From Chitinimonas viridis (GTDB lineage: Bacteria; Pseudomonadota; Gammaproteobacteria; Burkholderiales; Chitinimonadaceae), in assembly GCF_030409555.1 (NCBI RefSeq), contig NZ_JAUFPU010000018.1, positions 124,001-188,000 of the forward strand: a stretch of DNA of 64,000 nt, written 5' to 3'. Both the position numbers and the translations under genes were made by a program. Shown one piece after another: positions 28,830-37,574 of the stretch. The notes under the pieces were generated by a model, which did no database searches, was not told the DNA's origin, and saw only the letters and a list, made by a program, of their open reading frames with translations. Position 1 is the stretch's first letter, and each line of letters starts with the position of its first letter.

Positions 28830-30040
28830 GAATCCTGTTCTGGCTGATTGCCCTGTTCGGGCTGGCCGTGGGGCTGGCCATGTTTGCCCGCCTCAATACC
28901 GGCTACGCCCTGCTGTTCTTCCCGCCATGGCGCATGGAGCTATCGCTCAACGCCTTTGTGCTGCTGTTCGCCCTGCTGGTACTGGGTGGCTACGGCCTGG
29001 TCAAGCTGGTGGACTGGTTGCTGGCCATGCCACGCAATGTACGCCGCTACAAGGCCGCCAAACGTGTCAACGACGCCCGTCGCTATCGCCGCGAAGCCAT
29101 CACCGCCCTGATCGAAGGCCGTTACCACAAGTCGGTCAGGGCCATCAAAGTCGCGCGTGACGCCGAGGACGAACGTGAGATGCAGCTGATCGATACCTTG
29201 ATCGCCGCTCGCGCCGCCCACTTTGGCCGCGATTTCGACGCGCGCGACCAATATATCGAACAGGCCCGTGTCGCCTGCGGTGGCCGCTCGCTGGCGCTGG
29301 ACATGCTCGAAGCCGAGATGATGTACGAGCAATATCGTAACCGCGAAGCCCTGGTGGCCCTGCAGCGCGTCTACGCCCAGTCGCCCAAGCTGACCGCCGC
29401 CCTCAAGCTGGAGCTGAAGATACGGCAGCAGGACAACCATCCGGCCCGGGTGATAGAGCTGACCGACATGCTGGAGAAAAGCGACGCGCTGGACCCCAGC
29501 CACGCCGCCCGCATACGCAATCAGGCCCGCCTGAACCAGCTCAAGCTGGACCCAATGGACGCCAGCGAGCTGGAACGCTGGTGGCATGGCTTGCGCAAGG
29601 ACGAAAAGCTGCTTCCCAAGCTGGCCGCCGCCGCTGCCAGGCAATTTATCCGGGCGGGCGTGGGCGAACGGGCCGAGTCCATCCTGGTCGATGCACTGGA
29701 AGCCAACTGGGATGTGGCACCGCTGGAAACCTATGGCGAATTGGGCCGCCTGGGGGTCAAGGGCGATGCAGTGAAACGCCTGGCGCGCGCCGAGGACTGG
29801 TTGCGCCACCACCCCAATGACCATCAGTTGCTACTGGCCCTGGGCCGCATGTGCCGCGATGCCGCACTATGGGGCAAGGCCCGAAACTATCTGGAAGCCA
29901 GCGTGGCCGTAGCCGCCACCCCTGTGGCCCATGCCGAGTTGGGCCAGTTGCTGGAACAGCTGGACGAGCGCGAGACCGCCGAGGAACACTACCGCGCAAG
30001 CCTGGGCCTGGCCCTGGATCTGCTGGAGAAACGTACATGA
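28826..30040 (+). CDS. hemY: HemY-like TPR membrane protein of the heme operon
   Basis: 404 residues from a GTG that overlaps the hemDX stop. Two N-terminal membrane spans (FWLIALFGLAVGLAMFA and LNAFVLLFALLVLGGYGLV) are followed by TPR helices (RRYRREAITALIEGRYHKSVRAI...). This is the proteobacterial HemY_N/TPR family, not protoporphyrinogen oxidase. Its role is thought to be organising late heme enzymes. Confidence 0.93.
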   Translation: MRILFWLIALFGLAVGLAMFARLNTGYALLFFPPWRMELSLNAFVLLFALLVLGGYGLVKLVDWLLAMPRNVRRYKAAKRVNDARRYRREAITALIEGRYHKSVRAIKVARDAEDEREMQLIDTLIAARAAHFGRDFDARDQYIEQARVACGGRSLALDMLEAEMMYEQYRNREALVALQRVYAQSPKLTAALKLELKIRQQDNHPARVIELTDMLEKSDALDPSHAARIRNQARLNQLKLDPMDASELERWWHGLRKDEKLLPKLAAAAARQFIRAGVGERAESILVDALEANWDVAPLETYGELGRLGVKGDAVKRLARAEDWLRHHPNDHQLLLALGRMCRDAALWGKARNYLEASVAVAATPVAHAELGQLLEQLDERETAEEHYRASLGLALDLLEKRT

Positions 30041-30480
30041 TGAGCAATGCCCTGCTGGCCAGCCTGCACTACCTAGGCGCCATGGTAATGATGGCCTGCC
30101 TGCTGGCCGAGCACCTGCTGCTCAGGCCCGAGCTAGACGCCCCCTTGGCACGCAAGCTGGCCCGCATCGACGCCATCTACGGTCTCACCGCCATCACCCA
30201 GATCGCCACCGGCATTGCCCGCATGTATAGCGAGAAAGGCACGGCACTCTACCTGCAGAATCCGGTCTTCCACCTCAAGATCACCGTCTTCGTGCTGCTG
30301 GGCCTGCTCTCTATCTACCCCACCTTGCGCTTCATCGCCTGGAGCCGTGCCGCCCGCAGCGCTGGCCTGCTGATACCGACTGAGTACAAACGGGTCATCA
30401 TGCTGATACGGGTGCAATTGCTGCTACTACTGGCCCTGCCCATACTGGCCAGCTTGATGGCACGGGGCGTGGGGCTCTGA
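30037..30480 (+). CDS. DUF2214 integral membrane protein
   Basis: 147 residues with four hydrophobic spans. The pattern LASLHYLGAMVMMACLLAEHLLL, LARIDAIYGLTA, LYLQNPVFHLKITVFVLLGLLSIYPTLRF and the ending PILASLMARGVG is that of DUF2214. ATGA overlap with hemY indicates coupling. Conserved His and Arg residues in the membrane could bind heme, but that is only a guess. Confidence 0.85.
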   Translation: MMSNALLASLHYLGAMVMMACLLAEHLLLRPELDAPLARKLARIDAIYGLTAITQIATGIARMYSEKGTALYLQNPVFHLKITVFVLLGLLSIYPTLRFIAWSRAARSAGLLIPTEYKRVIMLIRVQLLLLLALPILASLMARGVGL

Positions 30481-30651
30481 GCGCCACCTTCAGCGTCATT
30501 TACCTGCAGCCCTAAGCAGGCGCTCGGTAAATCACCTGTTTGAACTAGGTTACGACGGGTAGGACAGCGGCGGGTTTGCTCGGCAAGCCCCATGACATCT
30601 GAGGGGAATTCAGGCATACCCACCTGCCCGTGGGCGCTTGCCTGATGTGAA

Positions 30652-31323
30652 TCAGTTATTTGGTCTGGTGCCGGGCAGTCCGACACCCCGGTTGGGACGA
30701 AACAGGCAGTAGAGAGTCAGACCGCGCAGGTCCTGCACTGCGCCCAGCAGAAAATCGTAGCGATAGTAGAGCGCCAGATTGCCTGGGTTCTCGGTATCCA
30801 ACGCCAGGCCCTGTACCCGCCCATCCGCCTCTGCCTGGGCAATGATTTCGCGCAGCAGACTGCCCCCCAGGCCGGTGCCCCGCACACTGTCGTGCACCCC
30901 TATCATGCGCAGGTAATAGTGTGGGACGGTAGGCGCTGCGCGACGGGTAGCCCGCATATAGGCATTCATCAGGCCAAAGGCGGCAAAAGATACCCGCCAG
31001 GGCAGGCCTAGCGACTTGAACAACAGGCAACAGCCCCCAGCCAGCCGCCTGAGCAGGTTTGTGCCAGGGGTCTCCAGCAGATAGCAGGCCAACAATCGGT
31101 CGCCGTCAAACCGCCCGCGCAAGCGATGGCCCATCAGAAAGGCCTGGTCAAACAGAAAAGCAAGGAAAGCCCGGCTGCGACGGCTAGCCTCGACCTCAGT
31201 CTGGCCCGCCATAAACAGGCGCTGGAACAGTGGGTCGGGCATAAAAGCCTGGTTCATCAGTGCCACGAACGCAGCTTTATCGCGCCACTGCAAGGCCCGG
31301 CTGATCTCCTGTGCGGCATCCAT
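30652..31323 (-). CDS. GNAT-family N-acetyltransferase at the distal end of the tambjamine-type block
   Basis: 223 residues. The acetyl-CoA site is VRGTGLGGSLLREIIAQAE preceded by LRMIGVHD, then LALDTENPGNLALYYRYDF, the GNAT fold ending. The N-terminal half has extra helices. It starts 2 bp after the stop of the membrane-protein gene, so it belongs to the same transcript. It could acylate an amine intermediate, detoxify the product or be unrelated; the substrate cannot be read. I do not recall an equivalent in the Serratia pig cluster. Confidence 0.8.
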   Translation of the reverse strand: MDAAQEISRALQWRDKAAFVALMNQAFMPDPLFQRLFMAGQTEVEASRRSRAFLAFLFDQAFLMGHRLRGRFDGDRLLACYLLETPGTNLLRRLAGGCCLLFKSLGLPWRVSFAAFGLMNAYMRATRRAAPTVPHYYLRMIGVHDSVRGTGLGGSLLREIIAQAEADGRVQGLALDTENPGNLALYYRYDFLLGAVQDLRGLTLYCLFRPNRGVGLPGTRPNN

Positions 31324-31325
31324 GC

Positions 31326-31880
31326 TCAGCCCTCCACCGGGCTGCCGTAGTGGTCAACCGCGAAGCTGAACATGACCTTGATCATGAACAATAGCGACAC
31401 CACCATAAAGAACGACGGCGCAGCAGGTGCCAGCAACACCAGTGCCACTCCCAGCACCAGCAGGACACCGGCGGTAAAACGCTGCAGACGATTGCCGTGC
31501 AGGGCATTCACCACTAGGGCTGCACCCATGGTGTAGCCCCATACCACCAGCGCATGTTGCCAGCCAAGGTCCAGCAACCAGGCAACCGCCAACAGGTGGA
31601 CATGGATGGCAATAAAGACCAGCCTGGCCTTGCTGTTGTTAGCGTAGTAATGGTTGGTGGAATAACTGAAATTGGCGATGCAGCCGGCGATGATATCGAG
31701 CACCAGCAAGATGGCCAGCACGCTGCGCCAAGGGGCCACTGCAAATACCGCCTCGGCATGCAGCAAGCACAACAGGCCGGTAAGCCCCAGGCTCACCAGC
31801 AATATGGCCGCAACCTCCACCACACTTTGAGACTCGCCCAGTACTTCTCGAAACAGGGATGGAATGGCGATCTGTCGCAT
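31326..31880 (-). CDS. Five-helix integral membrane protein in the cluster
   Basis: 184 residues from the ATG at 31880, which has GGAGG 7 nt upstream; the open frame runs further upstream without an RBS. About five hydrophobic spans: VEVAAILLVSLGLTGLLCLL, VLAILLVLDIIAGCIA, LVFIAIHVHLLAVAWLL, LVVWGYTMGAALVVNAL and the last pair near VLLVLGVALVLL...FFMVVSLLFMIKVMF. His/Asn residues lie at helix ends (SYSTNHYYANNSK). I recognise no family with confidence. By position it could fill the PigN role (helper of the bipyrrole O-methylation), but that is not shown. Confidence 0.75.
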   Translation of the reverse strand: MRQIAIPSLFREVLGESQSVVEVAAILLVSLGLTGLLCLLHAEAVFAVAPWRSVLAILLVLDIIAGCIANFSYSTNHYYANNSKARLVFIAIHVHLLAVAWLLDLGWQHALVVWGYTMGAALVVNALHGNRLQRFTAGVLLVLGVALVLLAPAAPSFFMVVSLLFMIKVMFSFAVDHYGSPVEG

Positions 31881-31984
31881 GAATATCCTCCGGCTGGCTG
31901 TTCTGTTTAAAGTGTCAGTCCAGCCAGCCGGTGCGATAGTTCCCCGCCGTCCCCGCCCCAAGGCCTTGAACAGAGGCTAAGAGG

Positions 31985-33709
31985 CTAACTGATCTGCACC
32001 CGATTCAGTGACAGCAGCTGGCGCTGATCCACCTTGGCGACGGCCATCTCCACAATCTCGCTATGGCGGGCGGCACAAGCCGGGCTCACCGGTACGTCCA
32101 GCAGGTAGCGCAGATACTCCTGCAGCAAGGCAAAGCCCGCAAACTCCTGGGCCTGGGTCTCGTCATTGCAATGCCAGGCCAATACTGCGCAGGCGCCGGC
32201 AAAATACTGCACATAACGCTTGGCCAGATCCATATAGCAGGCCGAGTTGATGGGTGTGGCGGGTGGCTGGGCCAGCGCCTGTATCTCGCGCAGCAACTGC
32301 AGCAGGCCGGCATGCAACTTCGTTACCAAGGGCAAGGTCTCGGCACAGCAGCGCAAAAGCGCAGGCTCGGCCAGCAGCTCCAGAAAAGCCGCCATGATGG
32401 CATCCTGTCCACCGTTGTTCAGCGCCAGTTGCGACTGCTCGGGGAACCCGGCACAACGCGCCTGTACCCGGAACAAAGGTATCACCTGCTGTAGATGAGA
32501 CATGCCGGCCGGCGCTGCCTGCCGCGCCAGCAGGCCAGCACTCAGGGCATTCAGCTGGCTGGCGATCAGTCCCAGGTTGATCTGGGTACTGCCGTCAAAC
32601 AGGCTCACCACCTGGTTGTCACGCATGAACTTCTGGAACATGCCGAACTGGTAAGCGTCGCGCAGATAGTGGCGTGCCCCCAGGGTGACGCTCAGTTGCT
32701 GGCACAACTGCTCGGCCTCAGTCGGCACCTGGTATTTGACGATGGCGGAATAAAGACTGAGCTGGCTTGGCAGATGACTGATGGCGCGGCTACCCACCTG
32801 GGTCAGCAGGTCGGCCATCAAGGTACGGCTATAGCACTGTGCCAGGTTGGCCCGCACAGCAGGAATCTCCAGCACGGTGCGGGCATACAGCACTCTTTCC
32901 CGGCTGAAACCCAAGGTAAGGCGGAACAGCGTATCCAAGGCACCCAGCGAGAAACCGGCACACAGTATGCGCGATATCTGCAGCCCCTTGATCACCGTAA
33001 ACAGCGCCGGCTCGCCACCGCTCAGCAGGCTGTCCGCAGCCACCTTGCATTCGGTGAACTCCAGCCCGCTGATGTCAGCGCCGCGTATGCCGTGGGTCCG
33101 TATCTTGGCCAGCGGCTGCCAGTGCCGCTTGTCCATCTGCGCTTTCTGCAGGTATAGCAGGCACAATTCCGATGTCCCGCTGGGCTGGCTGCGCTTGGCC
33201 AGCACCGTAGCCGACAGCCCCCGGCTGCCATTGTTGATCAGCCATTTACTGCCATTCAGGTACAACTGGTCGCCCACCTGCCGTGCCTGGACCTCGGTCG
33301 CAAAAATATCGCTGCCATGGGCTTTCTCGGTCAATGCCAGGCAGCCCAGCCCACCTTCCTGCATCTGTTGCTGCAGGCTGGCCTGCTGCTGGGCATTCCC
33401 TGCCAGCCATACCGGCAAGGCACCCAGCAAGGTCTGGCCAAAGGCGATGGCCGTGGTCAGGTCGCGCCGGGCAATCACCCGGCATATCAGCGCCAGCTGC
33501 TCAAACTCGGCCAGCTTGCCGCCCAGGCGCTCGGGCACAAAATGCGCAAAGCAGCCCAATTCCCGCAGGGTGTCGATATGGGCCTCGGGAAACCGCTCCG
33601 CCTCGTCGTATTCATGGCTCAGCGCATAACCCAGACGCCCCTCCGCTGCGTAGGGGTCACCCAGCAGGGCTTCCAGCTGCTCGCTCTCACTGATACGGTT
33701 CAAACTCAT
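31985..33709 (-). CDS. Large acyl-CoA dehydrogenase-like protein (TamP-like)
   Basis: 574 residues, acyl-CoA dehydrogenase fold: FAHFVPERLGGKLAEF, LGCLALTEKAHGSDIFATE, LNGSKWLINNGSRGLSATVLA, then the helical C-domain. It matches the role of TamP, which in tambjamine synthesis puts a double bond into the acyl chain before it becomes the amine. The C-terminal ~180 residues exceed a standard dehydrogenase. Neither usual catalytic Glu position is filled: SLFDGSTQINL has Asp where YEGT has Glu, and GLQISRILCAGF lacks the Glu of the isovaleryl-CoA type. It lies 4 bp after the PPTase gene. The function is inferred from cluster content. Confidence 0.8.
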   Translation of the reverse strand: MSLNRISESEQLEALLGDPYAAEGRLGYALSHEYDEAERFPEAHIDTLRELGCFAHFVPERLGGKLAEFEQLALICRVIARRDLTTAIAFGQTLLGALPVWLAGNAQQQASLQQQMQEGGLGCLALTEKAHGSDIFATEVQARQVGDQLYLNGSKWLINNGSRGLSATVLAKRSQPSGTSELCLLYLQKAQMDKRHWQPLAKIRTHGIRGADISGLEFTECKVAADSLLSGGEPALFTVIKGLQISRILCAGFSLGALDTLFRLTLGFSRERVLYARTVLEIPAVRANLAQCYSRTLMADLLTQVGSRAISHLPSQLSLYSAIVKYQVPTEAEQLCQQLSVTLGARHYLRDAYQFGMFQKFMRDNQVVSLFDGSTQINLGLIASQLNALSAGLLARQAAPAGMSHLQQVIPLFRVQARCAGFPEQSQLALNNGGQDAIMAAFLELLAEPALLRCCAETLPLVTKLHAGLLQLLREIQALAQPPATPINSACYMDLAKRYVQYFAGACAVLAWHCNDETQAQEFAGFALLQEYLRYLLDVPVSPACAARHSEIVEMAVAKVDQRQLLSLNRVQIS

Positions 33710-33713
33710 TCCC

Positions 33714-34517
33714 TCATTCCTCCGCTCGTTTTATGGGGTCGGCACCAGGCCGCCCTTGCCGATACACCAGTACCTGGGCACTGGTTTCGGTCCATGCTGT
33801 CTCTACCTGCCAATGGTCGCAGGCTGGCGCAGCCTCTTCGGTCCAGGCCTGGCCCGCGGCACGGCTGTCCACCCGCCAAAGCGGCACCTTTCCCTGCGGC
33901 CAGTCCAATATCTGTATGGCCCTGGCAAACGGCACAAAGGCCCGCTGGCCGCAGGCCTTGAACAAGGCCTCCTTCAAGCACCAGATCAAGGTACGGGCCT
34001 GGCTGCGATCACAGCCCTGCCCTGCCGCCACCGCCACGACCTCCTGCTCGGCCAGCAGGTCGGCAATGCTGCCCGCCTGCAAGGCATCAAAGGACTCAAC
34101 ATCGATACCCACCGGGCAATTGGCCACCGCCGCCACTGCCTGACAACGGTTATGGCTGATGGAGAGATAGGTGCGCTCATCCACAAAGGGCCGCCCATCC
34201 GGCTGCCGCTGTATGGCCATGCCCGCTGGGTGCGGCACTGCGGCATCCAGCCAGTTGCGGTAGTGGCTTAGCGCCTGCTTCGCCGCCAGGCGGCCCGCCA
34301 GCCACTCCAGCTGCCGCTTCTGCACCGGAAACTGTGCCAACAAGCCCATCTCATCGGCACAAAGCCAGCTGGGCAGGCCGGCCGCCAACCTGCCATCAGC
34401 CTGCCAGGCCTCGCGTAGCGGTGCCAGCGGCAGGCTGGCGCAAACCACGCCAGCCTCCGCCGGGTCACCGTGCCGGCTCAGGCTTACTTCTGGTAGCCGG
34501 GCGCTATCGGATCGCAC
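33714..34517 (-). CDS. pigL: 4'-phosphopantetheinyl transferase (PigL-like)
   Basis: Sfp-type transferase that attaches the phosphopantetheine arm to carrier proteins; 267 residues from a GTG, overlapping the pigK-like gene by 34 bp. The magnesium/CoA motifs are VGIDVESFDALQ and WCLKEALFKACGQ, with YLSISHNRCQAVAAV upstream. The cluster has four carrier domains (FAAL-ACP, PigG-like, two in PigH-like), which this enzyme presumably activates. Confidence 0.9.
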   Translation of the reverse strand: MRSDSARLPEVSLSRHGDPAEAGVVCASLPLAPLREAWQADGRLAAGLPSWLCADEMGLLAQFPVQKRQLEWLAGRLAAKQALSHYRNWLDAAVPHPAGMAIQRQPDGRPFVDERTYLSISHNRCQAVAAVANCPVGIDVESFDALQAGSIADLLAEQEVVAVAAGQGCDRSQARTLIWCLKEALFKACGQRAFVPFARAIQILDWPQGKVPLWRVDSRAAGQAWTEEAAPACDHWQVETAWTETSAQVLVYRQGRPGADPIKRAEE

Positions 34518-34792
34518 ACCAGTTGCTCGCTCACATCGGCCATCTGGCTGAACCGTGCCACCAGGCCGGCAAACTGCGGGCTTGCCATGTCCTGCTCAAA
34601 CGCCTTCCAGGAGCTGACGGTAATGGTCTCGACAAAGTCGCAATCCCCACCACGCATGACCTTGTGCACGCAAAACGACTGCACGCTGGGCAACTCATGG
34701 CAGGTCAGGTAGTCCACCTCCCGCACCCATTTGACGAAGTCGTCCTCGTAGGCCGGGTCCTTTAGCTTGATCTTGTCGATGATGGTCAGCAT
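34484..34792 (-). CDS. pigK: REDY/HapK-like small protein (PigK-like)
   Basis: 102 residues, predicted dimeric alpha/beta-barrel (ferredoxin-like) fold. The features WVREVDYLTCHELPSVQSFCVHKV and DFVETITVSSWKAFEQDM are those of the REDY-like HapK family known only from prodiginine-type clusters. Its start overlaps the pigC-like stop by 7 bp. The exact role is not settled as far as I know. It is a strong marker that this is a prodiginine/tambjamine cluster. Confidence 0.85.
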   Translation of the reverse strand: MLTIIDKIKLKDPAYEDDFVKWVREVDYLTCHELPSVQSFCVHKVMRGGDCDFVETITVSSWKAFEQDMASPQFAGLVARFSQMADVSEQLVCDPIAPGYQK

Positions 34793-37524
34793 GGTGTGTT
34801 CTCCTCTTTGTCGTTTTCAATGATGACGACCCCGCTATCGCCATCCAGGGTGATCCAGTCACCGGTCTTGATCAGCTCGGTCGCCAGCTTGGTATTGACC
34901 ACCGACGGGATGCCAAACTCACGTGCCACAATGGAGCTGTGCGACAGCATGGAGCCGATGTCGGTCACCACCCCCTTGGCCAAGGCGAACAATGGTGTCC
35001 ATGAGGCATCGGTGAAGCGCGCCACGATGATCTCGCCTTTCTGCAGCAGCCCGGCCTCCCGGCGCAGATCGGTAATGACCCTGGCCCGCCCCGATATCCG
35101 TCCATTGGACGTTCCCAGGCCTTGCAGATGCTCGCCCGCCTCCGGCAATTTGACCGGCACGGCATTGTGGGCGCTGCCGATAAAGGTCAGCGGTGGTTCG
35201 GGCTGCTCCAGATAGCTGACATGCTGACGCCGCGCCTGCTCTATCTTGGCGCGGCTGAACAGGGTTTCCGCCGTCTCGTAGTCGTTCACATGGGTCAGCA
35301 GGTCGCCAAAGTCCAGATAGGCCACTTCGTCGATATGCTTGAGCAGACCCTGTTCGGTCAGCCGTCTGCCCAGCTCATACACAATGCGCCGAATCAGCCA
35401 GATCGAGGTAATCATGCTCATGCGGGTCTCTTCGCGCATGCGACTACAGGCGCTGTACATGCGTATCACCCGCTTCATGACCAGACGCTTGAACCAGGGC
35501 AGGCTGTCCAACAGCTTGTCGGTGTCCACGCTGCGTACCTGGCTGGAGGCCTGCAGCTTGTTTTCCACCTCATAGCCCTGCTCCAGATAGGTCTTGATCA
35601 TCTGCAGCACATAGCCTGGGTCATCAATCCAGCGTGGATAGGTCAGCTCCATCTCCTCACGCCCGCGCACCCCGTTGGCGCGCATGAACGGTGACATCTC
35701 ACGCTTGAGAAACTCACGGCCCTGGCTGGACGTCGGCAATGCCACTTCGATGGCCGCCACATCGGCCTGCAGGAACAGCGCCTTGACCTCGGGGTAGGCA
35801 TCTAGCGCCTTGCACAGACGCCAGATGTCGCGCGCCGATTCCACCGTACGCAGATTGGACATATCGCCCTTGAGCCGATTCTGCAGATGCTTGCCATCCT
35901 GCGGCAGCCAAGCGTGACACAGCTCCTCCAGTACGCCATACAGACCGAAGGCATTGATGTAGAACGGCATATAGCCCACATGCATGGCCTTGAAGTAATC
36001 CAGGCAATGAGTCATTTCCTCGCGCAGCTCAAACAGGCTGAGCCGCCCCAGATCCATGGCCATGGCCCGGTCGAACTCCTGGTAGCGCGATGCCACCATA
36101 TGCTTGGCGCGAGCCTTGGCGCCCAGGAGTTCCTGTGCAGTCTTGCGCAGCCAGTAACGATTGGTCCTGCCTGGGGTGTGCCGTTCGTGGTGATGTACCG
36201 CGCCGTAGGGGTTCTGGTAGCGCTCTACATCGACCTCGGCACTGGCAAAGCGTTTGATGAATACCGATTGGTCCTTGCCCGCCGGGGTTTGCGCCAGCAG
36301 GTAGGCGGTATAGGCGACATTGAGGTACACATGGCCCTTGTAATAGCCCATGTATTCGTCCTCCTTGCCCAGGTCCAGCAAACCGAGGCCAACTCCGCAA
36401 TCGCGATGCACCCGGTACTGGTAGTACTTGGCAAAGGAGACCCCCAGCGGCGTCAGGCGACCGGTGAATATCTCGCCTATGTCCATGCGCGACCACAGGA
36501 TGCGCTTGGCGATGACTTCATCCGGCTCACCCACATGGGGCGAGCCGCTATCGAGCGACACTGCCGTGGTGGTGATGGGCCGGCTCTGCAGCAGGAAGAA
36601 CTGGCCGGCTCGGCAGGTCCACTCGATGTCCTGCGGTTTGCCATAGCTGCGCTCCACCAGCACGACCAGCCGCCCCAGTTCCAGCGCCTGCGCCTCGCTC
36701 AAAGCCGGGCGCACAGCCAGCGCAGCATCCAGCTCGCGCTCCACCGTGCTGCCGTCCTCGCCCCGCTGCAACGCCGTCGGCTTGTAGTTGATCTGGCTGC
36801 TGGTCAGTTGCAGGGGCGACTTGCCCAGCACATAGCTGTCCGATACCACCCGCCCCGAGACCAGGCCCTCGCCCAAACCCACGCAGGCCTCAATCAACAA
36901 CTGATCGGCCTGGCCCTGCAGCGGGTTCTCGCTGAATGCCACCCCCGATGCTTCGCCATTGATCATGGCCTGCACCACCACCCCGATGGCCTGGGGCATG
37001 CCCGGCGCTGCCTGCCTGGCGCGATAGGCCATGGCGCTGGCGTTCCACATCGAGGCCCAGCAGGCGCGCACGCTATCGAGTACCGGCTGCGACTCAGCAA
37101 TATTCAGGAAGGTATCGTGTTGGCCGGCAAAGGAATGCTCGGCAGCATCCTCGTCCACACCGGACGACCGCACCGCCACCAGCGCCGCCCCCAGTCGCCG
37201 ATACGCCGTCAATATCGCCTCGGCCAGTGGCGCAGGCATGGCAGTCTTGCAGATCAACTCGGCAATCTCGCTGTAGACCGTTTCATCCCCCAGTTGCAGC
37301 AACTGATAGATATCCTGCCCCAGCCCTGTTTCCTTGATGAAATACTGGTAAGCGTCCGTGCTGATGCAAAACCCCTCCGGCACGGTAAAGCCAAACTGCC
37401 GCAGCCGTATCAGGTTGTACCCCTTGCCTCCTATCTGCTGCACCGAGAGCGCAGCGCCCTCGTCGAAATCGCACACCCAGCCCTGGATGGCCTCCAGCCC
37501 CACTACCGACTCCAGTTGTTTCAT
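34786..37524 (-). CDS. pigC: PEP-utilising-type condensing enzyme (PigC/TamQ-like)
   Basis: 912 residues. The N-terminal ATP-grasp-like domain is pyruvate-phosphate-dikinase type (IGGKGYNLIRLRQFGFTVPEG, AVRSSGVDEDAAEHSFAGQHDTFLN). After a long central domain, the C-terminal swivelling domain has the phosphohistidine-type motif SMLSHSSIVAREFGIPSVVN with H862. PigC/TamQ uses ATP to condense MBC with the second partner (a pyrrole in prodigiosin, an amine in tambjamines). Length and layout match. The start has AGGAGG 6 nt upstream. In this cluster the likely partner is a fatty amine. Confidence 0.92.
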   Translation of the reverse strand: MKQLESVVGLEAIQGWVCDFDEGAALSVQQIGGKGYNLIRLRQFGFTVPEGFCISTDAYQYFIKETGLGQDIYQLLQLGDETVYSEIAELICKTAMPAPLAEAILTAYRRLGAALVAVRSSGVDEDAAEHSFAGQHDTFLNIAESQPVLDSVRACWASMWNASAMAYRARQAAPGMPQAIGVVVQAMINGEASGVAFSENPLQGQADQLLIEACVGLGEGLVSGRVVSDSYVLGKSPLQLTSSQINYKPTALQRGEDGSTVERELDAALAVRPALSEAQALELGRLVVLVERSYGKPQDIEWTCRAGQFFLLQSRPITTTAVSLDSGSPHVGEPDEVIAKRILWSRMDIGEIFTGRLTPLGVSFAKYYQYRVHRDCGVGLGLLDLGKEDEYMGYYKGHVYLNVAYTAYLLAQTPAGKDQSVFIKRFASAEVDVERYQNPYGAVHHHERHTPGRTNRYWLRKTAQELLGAKARAKHMVASRYQEFDRAMAMDLGRLSLFELREEMTHCLDYFKAMHVGYMPFYINAFGLYGVLEELCHAWLPQDGKHLQNRLKGDMSNLRTVESARDIWRLCKALDAYPEVKALFLQADVAAIEVALPTSSQGREFLKREMSPFMRANGVRGREEMELTYPRWIDDPGYVLQMIKTYLEQGYEVENKLQASSQVRSVDTDKLLDSLPWFKRLVMKRVIRMYSACSRMREETRMSMITSIWLIRRIVYELGRRLTEQGLLKHIDEVAYLDFGDLLTHVNDYETAETLFSRAKIEQARRQHVSYLEQPEPPLTFIGSAHNAVPVKLPEAGEHLQGLGTSNGRISGRARVITDLRREAGLLQKGEIIVARFTDASWTPLFALAKGVVTDIGSMLSHSSIVAREFGIPSVVNTKLATELIKTGDWITLDGDSGVVIIENDKEENTPC

Positions 37525-37574
37525 AGCGCCTCCTGCTCCTGGGTACGGTGCACCTGCGTGCGCCCGCCCCTGCC

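Noticed and set aside
34786-37524. Reading the pigC-like gene as phosphoenolpyruvate synthase of central metabolism
   Set aside because: It has the PPDK-type N-terminal and swivelling domains, but lacks an obvious PEP-binding TIM-barrel and sits among pigK/pigF/pigL homologues, so the condensing-enzyme reading is better.
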